Positions 9,034-18,207 of a stretch of 64,000 nucleotides of DNA are shown here, one piece after another. A program made the position numbers and the translations under genes. Below the pieces are notes generated by a model. The model worked only from the letters and a program-made list of their open reading frames with translations, was not told where the DNA came from and searched no databases. The stretch covers positions 11,301-75,300 of the forward strand of contig UQXJ01000005.1 in NCBI GenBank assembly GCA_900545015.1, in the 5' to 3' direction. Position 1 is the stretch's first letter. Each line of letters starts with the position of its first letter. Source of the DNA: an uncultured Mollicutes bacterium. Its GTDB lineage: Bacteria; Bacillota_I; Bacilli_A; RFN20; CAG-826.

Positions 9034-12000
9034 ATGAAAAGAAAAAGAGAGAAATCATTAGTTAATTACCTTAAACTCAGAATTGTAATACTTTCTTTGT
9101 TAACTATTGTCTTGTTTGGATTAGAAATCTTTTTCGGTGTTTCATATTTTACTAATGGTCAAGATAAAATTACTTTAATATGTTTTATCCTTGCAACAAT
9201 TGTAACGATTCTTTTAGCTGCTTATTTAATTTATTGTAGTGTCACAATTACTCGTATTATTTATAAAGATATTTATCTTAAATCATTATCAAATTATGAT
9301 GAGATTGCTCATTTTAAATACGACTTTAAAAAATATAATCTTACTAAAATTAGAGAATTTAAAGTTTTAAATGAAAAACTTGATCACATTGAAGAAAGTT
9401 ATAAAGGTGTACTTATCTGCGAACCTTCAAAAACATATGATGATTTTGAATTTAGCTACATTAAAGATTTTGAAAATCATAAAGTTATTCAATTTGTAGA
9501 TTTTAAGAAAAATATTCAAAAATTAATTAATCTAAGTAGAACATATCGAAACGTTTTCGTGTCTTTTAAATTTATTAAAGAGAGCGATGTGGAAGTAAAA
9601 AATGATAATTTAATTCGCTTTATTGAATTATTAGAAGAAACATTTAAAAATAATTCACCACTTATTTCTTTCGACTCTTCAAATCAATCATTTTATATGT
9701 ATCTTCCTAACATTGATTTGATCTCAATTTTAAAAGATAAATTAAATTATGCTGTAACTAACTTTTTCATTGCTGATTATAAAATGAAAACGGAAGTTAC
9801 ACATTTAAAAGCTAGTGCAGTAATTTATCCATATACTGCAGGAGAAGATATTTTATCTCATTTAAAATATGCTGAACGTAAAGGCAATGATGTTAATATC
9901 TATATTCCAGAATTTAACAGTGTTAATTCAGACAACAACAATTTATATAGTGAAAAAGTTGCTAAATTGAATAAAGTCTTTGATCTTATTTCTAGTAAAA
10001 AGATGATTAAATCAAATAGCCAAAACTATATAGAAAAAATTACTAATGGTATTAAAAACGTTACTGATTTATTAGGATTTGATATTGGCGGTATTGCAAC
10101 TAAAAATTTCGATGATGAAACAATTACTTTAAGAAAGACTTATGCTAATGATCCTTCTAAGAATGATTATTTTAAGACTGACATCTTTAATTCAGATTTT
10201 GTCAACACTTTAAGAAATAAATGTGATGATGATTCAACTTATGTATTCTATGATGCAGTTGATACTCCTCACGAATTAAAAGAAACATTTGATTTGTATG
10301 GAATTAAATCTGGTTATCTTTATCTCTTTTATAACGAAGGTGCTTTAGTTGGTATAATTTTCTTCTTTAATTTTGATAAGCCATGCGTTATTGATAACTA
10401 TAGTAGAGGCGCAATTTTATATTGTTGCTCGATGATTGGCAATATATTAAATGGTTATGGAAACATGGTTAGTGTGAATCATTACATGAAGAACCTTGAA
10501 AATGTTTTAAGCTTATCAAACATAAAAGAGTATACAGTAAACAAAACCAACTATAGATTGTATGCAGTTTCTAATGAACTTAAAACCTATAAAAAGAATG
10601 TTAAACAAGGTGACATTTGCTATGAAGCAATTTACGGACTTAAAAAGCCATGCGAAAATTGTCCTTTGAATAAACTAAAAAGAAAAATCGTTACTATAGA
10701 TGATATTAATTATGCTTATCACACAAGCAATATCAAAGAAAGTAAAAACTTCATTAGTATTTATCTTTTACCAGTGGCTGAAACATCGACAATTATGTGT
10801 AAGCAAAGAATTGATCCAATTTTATTACTTAATACTACATATTCTTTGGTTGAGGAACTGAATAATAAATTTGCCATGAAGAGCAAAGGCTATTTGTTAT
10901 TAGTTAGAATAGAAAATAAAGATGAAATTCTTGAAAAAGTTGGTGAGGATGGATTCCGAGACATTCTTATTAATATAAGTGACAATATTAAAGAAAATAA
11001 TTTTGGCGAATCACGTGTCTATTTATATTCAGACGACACTTTGGGACTTATTTTAAATGAAGTAGGTCGTAATGAAATATTTAAAATTGGAGAAAAAATC
11101 TCTAGTTTTATTGATGCAGCAACTTTAAATATCGATAACTTAAAAATTAACTCTACACAATTTTTCTATCAATATCCTTTAACCTATCCAACAGCTTATG
11201 ACTTCTTTAGAAATGTTGAACTTTCAATCAATAACGAACCAAGAAGAATTGATAATCTTCTTATCTTAAAAGATGAAAATATTACTAGACCTATGAATAA
11301 AGAAGCTTATATCCTTGATTTGCTTAATACTTCATTCAATAAACATTCTTTTGATATTAGAATCCTTCCTATTATTAAAAAGGAAACTAAATCATTATAT
11401 GGTGGTGAAGTATTATTAAGGCTGAAAGATACTTTAACAGGAGATTTCTTCAGTGCTTATGAATTTATTGATGTTGCTATTAAAAATGATATGATGCATC
11501 TATTTACTAATCTCATCATTGAACAAATTGGAAAATTATATAAACAATATGGTCAAACAGTATTTAGATCTAATTGTCTTGATAGAATCTCAATCAATTT
11601 AGATTCTTCATACTTCAATTCTTATACATTTGTTGATGATATTGCTGAGCTTTTAAAAGTTTATAACTTTAATAAGGATTTCCTTTCATTCGAACTTAAT
11701 GAAGAAGATATTTATAACCATTATGAATTAATTAAAGGAGTTACTAAAAAACTTAAAGGTTATTACATCAAATTTGTTTGCGATCAATACACCGGAAAAT
11801 TCTTAAGCTTTGAAAAATTATCAAAAATTGGATTTGAAGAAATTAAATTAAGCCGTGATATTGTAAACGATATTGATAGTAATGCTTTAAAGTTAAACGA
11901 AGCTAATATTTTAATAAATGAAGCACATAACTTTAATATGAAGGTAACAATTGTTGGCGTTGAAAGAAAAGAACAACTTGAAGTTATTAAAGATAACCAT

Positions 12001-12102
12001 GATGTAGATTATTTACAAGGCTATTATTTCTATAAACCACTCGAGGAGAATGACTTCTTATCTTTAGTAAAAACGATGCTTTTAAAAATACCTTTAAATT
12101 AA
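9034..12102 (+). CDS. Membrane protein with degenerate GGDEF, GAF, PAS-like and EAL domains (likely c-di-GMP receptor or regulator)
   Basis: The ATG at 9034 has a good ribosome binding site (AAAGGGG, 9021-9027). The longer frame from GTG 8911 begins inside the riboswitch aptamer and is rejected. Layout of the 1022 residues: two membrane helices at about 15-39 and 46-70; a degenerate GGDEF-like domain at about 90-290; a GAF-like domain to about 470; a PAS-like segment with a PCENCP cysteine motif near 540; another degenerate GGDEF-like region; and a C-terminal EAL-like domain. The EAL domain keeps E792 (as EVL), the late VGVE and LQGYYF motifs, but the paired aspartates are CDQY. Catalysis is therefore doubtful and ligand sensing more likely. 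Expression is predicted to respond to c-di-GMP. Confidence 0.8.
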   Translation: MKRKREKSLVNYLKLRIVILSLLTIVLFGLEIFFGVSYFTNGQDKITLICFILATIVTILLAAYLIYCSVTITRIIYKDIYLKSLSNYDEIAHFKYDFKKYNLTKIREFKVLNEKLDHIEESYKGVLICEPSKTYDDFEFSYIKDFENHKVIQFVDFKKNIQKLINLSRTYRNVFVSFKFIKESDVEVKNDNLIRFIELLEETFKNNSPLISFDSSNQSFYMYLPNIDLISILKDKLNYAVTNFFIADYKMKTEVTHLKASAVIYPYTAGEDILSHLKYAERKGNDVNIYIPEFNSVNSDNNNLYSEKVAKLNKVFDLISSKKMIKSNSQNYIEKITNGIKNVTDLLGFDIGGIATKNFDDETITLRKTYANDPSKNDYFKTDIFNSDFVNTLRNKCDDDSTYVFYDAVDTPHELKETFDLYGIKSGYLYLFYNEGALVGIIFFFNFDKPCVIDNYSRGAILYCCSMIGNILNGYGNMVSVNHYMKNLENVLSLSNIKEYTVNKTNYRLYAVSNELKTYKKNVKQGDICYEAIYGLKKPCENCPLNKLKRKIVTIDDINYAYHTSNIKESKNFISIYLLPVAETSTIMCKQRIDPILLLNTTYSLVEELNNKFAMKSKGYLLLVRIENKDEILEKVGEDGFRDILINISDNIKENNFGESRVYLYSDDTLGLILNEVGRNEIFKIGEKISSFIDAATLNIDNLKINSTQFFYQYPLTYPTAYDFFRNVELSINNEPRRIDNLLILKDENITRPMNKEAYILDLLNTSFNKHSFDIRILPIIKKETKSLYGGEVLLRLKDTLTGDFFSAYEFIDVAIKNDMMHLFTNLIIEQIGKLYKQYGQTVFRSNCLDRISINLDSSYFNSYTFVDDIAELLKVYNFNKDFLSFELNEEDIYNHYELIKGVTKKLKGYYIKFVCDQYTGKFLSFEKLSKIGFEEIKLSRDIVNDIDSNALKLNEANILINEAHNFNMKVTIVGVERKEQLEVIKDNHDVDYLQGYYFYKPLEENDFLSLVKTMLLKIPLN

Positions 12103-12222
12103 GCAATTATTGATTGAAATAGGTTAAAAAAGTTGCAAATCTATCATATTTTCACTATTTTCATGAGATAAAAGATGCCGAATTTGTATCACGATTTTAT
12201 TTTATTCTTTTAAAAAATAAAT

Positions 12223-12228
12223 TATAAT
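12223..12228 (+). promoter_or_regulatory. -10 box for mscS (leaderless candidate)
   Basis: TATAAT ends 7 bases before the mscS ATG at 12236, so transcription would start at or next to the start codon. No Shine-Dalgarno-like sequence is present between them. Confidence 0.6.
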
Positions 12229-12235
12229 AAAGTAT

Positions 12236-13129
12236 ATGAGAATTTTCAGCGAGGCAACTAAAGTAAGTTGGAATCAAATATGGGCATCTGTAGTTGAATC
12301 CTTAAAACAAATTTGGAATTTCTGGTTTAATTCAAATGGACAAGAACTTCCTTATTTTGCATCTTTTTGTTTCGCTTTAATTGTTCTTATTGTTGGTATA
12401 TTAATTATTAAATTGATCTTAAGGCTCGTTGCTAAAGCCTTCAAAATCGATAAAAAAGTTATCAAAGATAAAACAGTAAAATCGTTCTTATTATCAACTT
12501 TAAAGATATTTTTATATTTCGGATTAGTATTAATCTTCTTATCTATCCTTAGAGTTGAATTAAGTGGAATAGCTACAATATTCTCCAGTGCAATCTTAGC
12601 AGTAGGTTTATCTTTACAAGATGTTATTTCAAACTTTGCAAGTGGCATCATTATTCTTAGCAACAAGCCATTTGTTGTTGGTGATTATATATCTTTAAAT
12701 GATACAACAATTGAAGGTACTGTTCTGGACGTAAGATTTTTAGTTACTGTATTAAAAACTTATGATTGCCAAGTCATCACGATTTCTAATAAAACTATTA
12801 CAAATTCAGCAATTACAAATTATACAAAAGATCCTTTAAGAAGAGTTTCTATAAATATTAATTTTGATTATTCTGCTGATATTGAAAAAATTAAAAAAGA
12901 ATTCATTGCTATTGCATCAAGTGACAATAGAGTGATGGCAAATCCGAAACCATTTTGTGTTTTGACAAATTTTACAAATAGTGGCTTGTCTCTTTCTTTA
13001 AAATTCTATGTACCAACAGACATGTATTGGGATGTTTGGTTTGACATTAATGATAGAATTATTAAGAAGATGAATGAAATGAAACTTGTTATTCCATATA
13101 ACAGAATTACACTTGTGGAGAATAAATAA
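12236..13129 (+). CDS. mscS: Small-conductance mechanosensitive channel, MscS family
   Basis: This 297-residue membrane protein is close to the usual MscS length. It has N-terminal helices and the family's pore helix and beta-domain junction near 120-150 (GLSLQDVISNFASGIIIL, then KPFVVGDYI), followed by the cytoplasmic alpha/beta part. It should open on membrane tension and release solutes during hypo-osmotic shock. The gene starts 7 bases after a TATAAT box and ends two bases before the next gene, so it appears to be the first gene of the ATP synthase operon. That linkage is unusual. Confidence 0.9.
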   Translation: MRIFSEATKVSWNQIWASVVESLKQIWNFWFNSNGQELPYFASFCFALIVLIVGILIIKLILRLVAKAFKIDKKVIKDKTVKSFLLSTLKIFLYFGLVLIFLSILRVELSGIATIFSSAILAVGLSLQDVISNFASGIIILSNKPFVVGDYISLNDTTIEGTVLDVRFLVTVLKTYDCQVITISNKTITNSAITNYTKDPLRRVSININFDYSADIEKIKKEFIAIASSDNRVMANPKPFCVLTNFTNSGLSLSLKFYVPTDMYWDVWFDINDRIIKKMNEMKLVIPYNRITLVENK

Positions 13130-13131
13130 AG

Positions 13132-13554
13132 ATGAAATTATTTAAAAGTAATAAAGGAACTATATTATTTTATTTAATATTAAGCTTAGTAATTATAGCC
13201 TTAACTTTTTTATGCTTGTTAAGTGATTCACCTTTTAATTATTATCCTATAGTTATTACAGCTTTTGCTTTTGCGTTTGGCGCAGGATATTTACTTTTAA
13301 TGTTAAAAAGTGCAAATAAAAAAACAGTAATTAATGATAAAAATAAGAATTTAAATGTTGCTATTGAAATGGGTAGTAATTTTCTTAGATTCTTACTCAT
13401 TGCTTTAGGAATTGTTGTTTCATTTTTATTTATACGTTTTATGCCTCATGAAGGTGATATTCCAAAATGGGTTTACGCTTTAGTTTTAATTAATGGCGTA
13501 CCTATGTTTATTGATATTTGTTTATTTTATTTAAGGAGTAAATATGTTGAATAA
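13132..13554 (+). CDS. Four-helix membrane protein at the atpI position
   Basis: The 140-residue protein has four predicted membrane helices (about 11-30, 37-58, 86-106, 114-134) and no recognisable catalytic motif. It sits directly before atpB and overlaps it by 11 bases. In many bacteria this position is held by atpI, an accessory protein for c-ring assembly and ion supply. Sequence similarity to AtpI is not obvious by eye, so the name rests on position and topology. Confidence 0.6.
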   Translation: MKLFKSNKGTILFYLILSLVIIALTFLCLLSDSPFNYYPIVITAFAFAFGAGYLLLMLKSANKKTVINDKNKNLNVAIEMGSNFLRFLLIALGIVVSFLFIRFMPHEGDIPKWVYALVLINGVPMFIDICLFYLRSKYVE

Positions 13555-14380
13555 TATTAAAACATTTATTGATTATTCAACAATGTGGAGTACAAAATTT
13601 GAAGATGTTTTTGTACCTGAAATTTTTTCAAGTTTATTAATTATGCTTGGAATTTTAATTTTAGCAATTATTATTAATTTTAAATTTAAAAAAGCAATAA
13701 AAGATCCACTTGCAACACCAAAAGGATTTGTATTTATAATTTCTCAAGCTGTTACAACAATAGATAAGTTTGTTATAGAAACAATGGGAATTAGAAATCG
13801 TAATTTTGGTGGATATGTAATGTTTTTAGCTTTTTATGTATTTTTAGCATTTACTATAGGCTTAACTGGATTACCATCAGCAATTACTTATTTTGGAGTT
13901 CCTCTTTCAATTGCGCTTGTTACATTTATATTAATTCACGCAACTGCAATAAAAGAAAATCATCGGGGATATTTTAAAAGATTTATTGATCCATTACCTG
14001 TATTTTTACCAATAAATCTTATTACTATGTGGGCGCCATTGCTTTCAATGTCTCTCCGTATGTTTGGTAATGCTATGAGTGGTTTCTGCATTATGTCAAT
14101 TGTATATTTCGCTTTAGAAAATATTTCTAATGCTATATTTGGCTCATGCTTTATGGGAAATTATTGGGCAAATGCTTTAGGAGAAACTGTGGCAGGAGCC
14201 GCTGGTCCAGCCGGAATATTCCTTCCACCTTTGATAACTCCAGTCTTGCATTTATATTTTGATTTATTCAGTGGTTTTGTACAAACCTTTGTATTTATAT
14301 TGTTAACAATGATTTTCGTTCTTCAAGAGCAAAATGAAGAACCAGATCAAGTTATAGAACGAGTTTCACAATCGGCATAA
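13544..14380 (+). CDS. atpB: F-type ATP synthase subunit a
   Basis: The stator-channel subunit of the membrane Fo sector has 278 residues. The conserved essential arginine helix is present (SMSLRMFGNAMSG), as is the C-terminal helix pair that contacts the c-ring. AAGGAG precedes the ATG. It opens the conserved order a-c-b-delta-alpha-gamma-beta-epsilon that follows without gaps, and it carries ions between the membrane faces and the c-ring. Confidence 0.95.
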   Translation: MLNNIKTFIDYSTMWSTKFEDVFVPEIFSSLLIMLGILILAIIINFKFKKAIKDPLATPKGFVFIISQAVTTIDKFVIETMGIRNRNFGGYVMFLAFYVFLAFTIGLTGLPSAITYFGVPLSIALVTFILIHATAIKENHRGYFKRFIDPLPVFLPINLITMWAPLLSMSLRMFGNAMSGFCIMSIVYFALENISNAIFGSCFMGNYWANALGETVAGAAGPAGIFLPPLITPVLHLYFDLFSGFVQTFVFILLTMIFVLQEQNEEPDQVIERVSQSA

Positions 14381-14393
14381 AGGAGGAATAAAT

Positions 14394-14657
14394 ATGGAAA
14401 TACTTTTAAACCTTGTGAATGTATTAGCTAGCGATCCAACAGGATTTGTCTACATTGGTATTGGCTTAATGTCATTAGCTTTAGGCGCAAGTGGTATCGG
14501 TGAAGGTCTTGTCTGTGCTAAAACTGTAGAATCAATGGGAAGAAATCCTGAAATGTATTCTAAATTAAGAACTGCAATGATTCTCGGCTGTGCTTTAACT
14601 GAAACAACAGCTATTTACGGCTTACTTATTGCATTATTAATGTTATTCGTAGGCTAA
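14394..14657 (+). CDS. atpE: F-type ATP synthase subunit c with two carboxylates
   Basis: The 87-residue hairpin protein has two membrane helices joined by the polar loop RNPE. The ion-binding glutamate in helix 2 is E70, in the context LTETTAIY with T71, T72 and Y75. Helix 1 has a second glutamate, E37 (GIGEG), where classical Na+ c-subunits carry glutamine. This resembles the two-carboxylate Na+ motif described for Fusobacterium nucleatum, so Na+ coupling is possible (inference). AGGAGG precedes the start. Confidence 0.95.
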   Translation: MEILLNLVNVLASDPTGFVYIGIGLMSLALGASGIGEGLVCAKTVESMGRNPEMYSKLRTAMILGCALTETTAIYGLLIALLMLFVG

Positions 14658-14670
14658 TATTAGGAAGGAT

Positions 14671-15273
14671 ATGAAGAGATTTTATAAATCGCTTATATTA
14701 TTTTTACCATTAGCTTTAGTTTTAACGAGCTGCAATACAGATGATTTAGGAAACGATCTTTCAAATCAGATTGAAGCAAAATTGTTTCCTAACATTTGGG
14801 CTTTTTTGGTACAATTTATTGCGTTTATTATTGTTGCTCTTCTTGTAATCAAACTTGGATATAAACCAGTTAGAAAATATCTTGATAAAAGAAGAGAACT
14901 TTTAGATAACGAAGTAAATGAAGCAAAAAAACTTAACGCAGATGCAAAAGAAAACTTCTTAAAAAGTGAAAAGGCTTTAGCGGATACTAAAAAAGGAGCA
15001 ACTTCAATTATTGAAGATGCCAAGAAAGAGGCTAGTGCTAAAAAAGAAGAAATATTAAACGAGGCTTTCTTTGAAGCTAGTAAAACAAAAGAGAAAGCTT
15101 TACTAGATATTGAAAAAACAAAAGAAAGTGTCAAAAAACAACTTCAGGGTGAAATTATTAACGTTGCTCTTGATGCATCTAGTAAAATTTTAAAACGTGA
15201 AGTTAACGAAAAAGATAATAAGAGGATTATCGATCAATTCGTTGATGACTTAGAAAACAATAAGAAGGAATAA
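14671..15273 (+). CDS. atpF: F-type ATP synthase subunit b with lipoprotein signal
   Basis: The peripheral-stalk subunit has 200 residues. Besides the usual single helix (about 41-63, PNIWAFLVQFIAFIIVALL) and the long charged coiled coil, it has an N-terminal signal peptide with lipobox LTSC (Cys21). Mature b would therefore be lipid-anchored outside and also span the membrane. Lipoprotein-type b subunits are known in mycoplasmas. AGGAAGG precedes the ATG. Confidence 0.93.
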   Translation: MKRFYKSLILFLPLALVLTSCNTDDLGNDLSNQIEAKLFPNIWAFLVQFIAFIIVALLVIKLGYKPVRKYLDKRRELLDNEVNEAKKLNADAKENFLKSEKALADTKKGATSIIEDAKKEASAKKEEILNEAFFEASKTKEKALLDIEKTKESVKKQLQGEIINVALDASSKILKREVNEKDNKRIIDQFVDDLENNKKE

Positions 15274-15277
15274 CTAA

Positions 15278-15820
15278 ATGGGTGAAGAAGCTCTTTTTAA
15301 TAGATATGCTGTAGCTTTAGTTGAACTTTCTGTAGAAAGGCATAAAGAGGTCGAATATCGAAATACGGTTAAAGTTCTTAAGAACATTTTGAAGGAAAAT
15401 AAAGAGTTTTCTGCTATTTTAAGTGACCCAAATTACTCATTAAAAGATAAATATAAATTAATTGATAAAGTTTTTGTTAACGTTCAAAAAGACATAATTT
15501 CTTTTATTAAAATTATTATTAATAACGGAAGAGCCTTTTATTTATATGATATCTTTAAAGAAACACTTTTTAGATTTGATGATTTTTTGCAAATTGAGGA
15601 AGGCGAAATCTATCTTGCAGAAGATATGAGTGATGAAGATATTGATAAGATAAGATTAGCAATTGAAAAGGATATTGGCAAAAAAGTTGAACTTGATAAA
15701 GTAATAGACCCATCATTGATTGGTGGATTTAAAGTTAAATTAAAAGATGGCGTTTACGATTCAAGTATTAGTACGAAGATTACGAAGTTGAGAAACACTC
15801 TAATAAATGGAGGAAAATAA
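15278..15820 (+). CDS. atpH: F-type ATP synthase subunit delta
   Basis: This 180-residue protein matches the family in length and position. The N-terminal helical domain begins EALFNRYAVALVELS, and the C-terminal end has the family pattern IGGFKVKLKDGVYDSSISTKI. It joins the peripheral stalk (subunit b) to the top of the alpha-beta hexamer. Its final codons contain the ribosome binding site of atpA. Confidence 0.93.
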   Translation: MGEEALFNRYAVALVELSVERHKEVEYRNTVKVLKNILKENKEFSAILSDPNYSLKDKYKLIDKVFVNVQKDIISFIKIIINNGRAFYLYDIFKETLFRFDDFLQIEEGEIYLAEDMSDEDIDKIRLAIEKDIGKKVELDKVIDPSLIGGFKVKLKDGVYDSSISTKITKLRNTLINGGK

Positions 15821-15821
15821 C

Positions 15822-17333
15822 ATGGAAATTAAAGCAAATGAAATTAGCTCTTTAATTAAAGAACAAATTAAGGACTTTAAAGATAGCACAGAATATGTAA
15901 CTGATATTGGAACAGTTGTAACAATCGGTGATGGTATTGCTGTAATTTATGGACTAAGAAATGCTCTTCTTGGCGAACTTTTAGAATTTCCTAATTCCGT
16001 TTTTGGCATGGTTATGAACCTCGATGAGGATAGTGTAAGTGCATGTTTATTAGGTGATGCTGATTTAGTTAAAGAAGGCGATAAAGTAAAGGGAACAAAA
16101 CAAGTTGTTGAAATTCCTGTTGGGGATGCATTACTTGGAAGAGTAGTAGATGCATTAGGAAGACCAATAGATGGTGAAGGAAAAATTGATTTTAAAGAAA
16201 CTTTACCTATTGAAAGAAATGCACCAACAATTATGCAAAGAGAATCTGTTAATTCACCTTTAGAAACAGGCATTAAATGTATTGATGCTGTTATTCCAAT
16301 TGGAAAAGGACAAAGAGAATTAATTATTGGTGATCGCCAAACCGGTAAAACTGCAATTGCAATTGATACAATTATTAACCAAAAGGGCAAAAATGTATAT
16401 TGCGTTTATGTTGCCATCGGTCAAAAGAATAGTAGCGTTGCATCAATTGTTGATAAATTAAAGAATTATGGAGCTATGGATTACACACTTGTAGTTAATG
16501 CTTCTGCAAGTGAAATATCTCCACTTCAATATATTGCACCATATTCTGCTTTATCAATGAGTGAATATTGGATGCAAAATGGCAAAGATGTTTTAATCGT
16601 TTTTGATGATTTAAGTAAACATGCTGTCGCCTATAGAACGTTATCTTTACTTTTAAAGAGATCTCCAGGTAGAGAAGCTTATCCAGGTGATATCTTCTAT
16701 TTACATTCAAGATTATTAGAAAGATGTGCAAAATTAAATAAGAAAAATGGTGGAGGATCAATTACAGCACTTCCTATTGTTGAAACTTTAGCTGGCGACA
16801 TCAGTGCTTATATTCCTACAAATGTTATTTCCATTACTGATGGACAAATTTTCTTATCAACAGACTTATTTAATGCTGGTCAAAGGCCTGCAATCGATAC
16901 TGGATTATCTGTATCTAGAGTCGGTAGTGCTGCGCAATATAAATGCATGAAAAAAGTTTCAAACTCAATTAAGATGGAACTTGCTAACTATCATGAATTG
17001 CTATCATTTGCTCAATTTGGCAGTGATCTTGATGCTTCAACTCAGAAAATTATTAAACATGGTAAAGTCTTAATGGAAGTTTTAAAGCAAGAACAATATG
17101 CACCTTTATCTTGCGATAAAGAAGTTGTCGAAGTATTTGCTTCAAAATATGGATTTTTAGATGATATTGAATCAAATGAAGTTCATGATTTCTTAGAATC
17201 ATTATATGAATACATTCAAAACTTCTATAAAGACATAATTTTAGAAATTGATCAAAAACATGATTTTGATGATACATTAATTGAAAAACTACAAAAAATT
17301 ATTTCTACATTTAAAAACGAAAGAACACTTTAA
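15822..17333 (+). CDS. atpA: F-type ATP synthase subunit alpha
   Basis: The non-catalytic nucleotide-binding subunit has 503 residues, the usual length. The P-loop is GDRQTGKTA, and the signature PAIDTGLSVSRVGSAAQ is present. I chose the ATG at 15822 because GGAGG (15809-15813) sits 8 bases upstream. An in-frame ATG at 15807 would use the ribosome binding site as coding sequence and lies inside the end of atpH. Confidence 0.95.
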   Translation: MEIKANEISSLIKEQIKDFKDSTEYVTDIGTVVTIGDGIAVIYGLRNALLGELLEFPNSVFGMVMNLDEDSVSACLLGDADLVKEGDKVKGTKQVVEIPVGDALLGRVVDALGRPIDGEGKIDFKETLPIERNAPTIMQRESVNSPLETGIKCIDAVIPIGKGQRELIIGDRQTGKTAIAIDTIINQKGKNVYCVYVAIGQKNSSVASIVDKLKNYGAMDYTLVVNASASEISPLQYIAPYSALSMSEYWMQNGKDVLIVFDDLSKHAVAYRTLSLLLKRSPGREAYPGDIFYLHSRLLERCAKLNKKNGGGSITALPIVETLAGDISAYIPTNVISITDGQIFLSTDLFNAGQRPAIDTGLSVSRVGSAAQYKCMKKVSNSIKMELANYHELLSFAQFGSDLDASTQKIIKHGKVLMEVLKQEQYAPLSCDKEVVEVFASKYGFLDDIESNEVHDFLESLYEYIQNFYKDIILEIDQKHDFDDTLIEKLQKIISTFKNERTL

Positions 17334-17336
17334 TAA

Positions 17337-18191
17337 ATGGCTCAAGGATTAAACAAAGTTAAAAAGAGAATTCAAACTGTTGAATCAACTAAAAAAATTA
17401 CAAGTGCTATGAAACTTGTTAGTAGTGTTAAATTTTCACAACTTCAAAAAGAATATGAAAATAGAACATTATATTTTAACGGCTTAAAAGAATATGCTTC
17501 TATTGTTTTTAGTGCTTGTGAAGGCAAATACGTATCAAGTTTATATCTTGATAATAATTTTAGCAGTAAAAAAACGTTATACGTTGTTGTCTCATCATCT
17601 TTAGGACTTTGTGGAGCTTATAATTACAATGTATATAAATATTTAAACAATATTTATAAAGAAGGCGATGAAATTTTAACCATTGGTACTTCAATTTTTA
17701 ACACTTTAAAAAATGATGAAAGTGTTAAAATCGATCCTACTTTTACAAATATCATTGACGAATTATCGATGAGTAATTGTAGAATTTTAGCAAATTACCT
17801 TCTTAAAAAATACGAAACAAAAGAATACAAAAAAGTAGTTCTTTTATATACAACATATCAAAACGCCATTTCTTTCCAAGTAACGAAATTGAAATTGCTT
17901 CCTGTAAGTTATGAAGAAAGTAGGAAAGACTTATTAAATCCTGGCGATTTAGAACCTAGTTTAGATGTCTTTTTGGATAGATTTGTGCGAAAATATCTAA
18001 CTTCTGCATTATATATTAAATTATTTGATAGTTTTTTAAGTGAACAAGCCAGTAGAAGAAATGCTATGGAAAATGCTGATAAGAACGCAGAAGACCTGGT
18101 AGAAAAATTAAAATTAGAATTCAATAAAGCTCGACAAACTTCAATCACTCAAGAAATTAATGAAGTTGTTTCTGGAAGTTTAAATAAATAG
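17337..18191 (+). CDS. atpG: F-type ATP synthase subunit gamma
   Basis: The central rotor shaft has 284 residues. The N-terminal helix has the conserved pattern KVKKRIQTVESTKKITSAMKLVSSVK, and the C-terminal helix has RRNAMENADKNAEDL and RQTSITQEINEVVSG. It starts three bases after atpA with no clear ribosome binding site, which suggests translational coupling. Confidence 0.94.
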   Translation: MAQGLNKVKKRIQTVESTKKITSAMKLVSSVKFSQLQKEYENRTLYFNGLKEYASIVFSACEGKYVSSLYLDNNFSSKKTLYVVVSSSLGLCGAYNYNVYKYLNNIYKEGDEILTIGTSIFNTLKNDESVKIDPTFTNIIDELSMSNCRILANYLLKKYETKEYKKVVLLYTTYQNAISFQVTKLKLLPVSYEESRKDLLNPGDLEPSLDVFLDRFVRKYLTSALYIKLFDSFLSEQASRRNAMENADKNAEDLVEKLKLEFNKARQTSITQEINEVVSGSLNK

Positions 18192-18207
18192 CAAAGAGGT
18201 AAAAATT

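Noticed and set aside
14766..15134. 122-codon minus-strand frame opposite atpF
   Set aside because: It is a shadow of the lysine/alanine-rich coiled coil of subunit b.
15807..15821. Upstream ATG of atpA
   Set aside because: It contains the GGAGG that serves ATG 15822 and is five codons beyond the family start.
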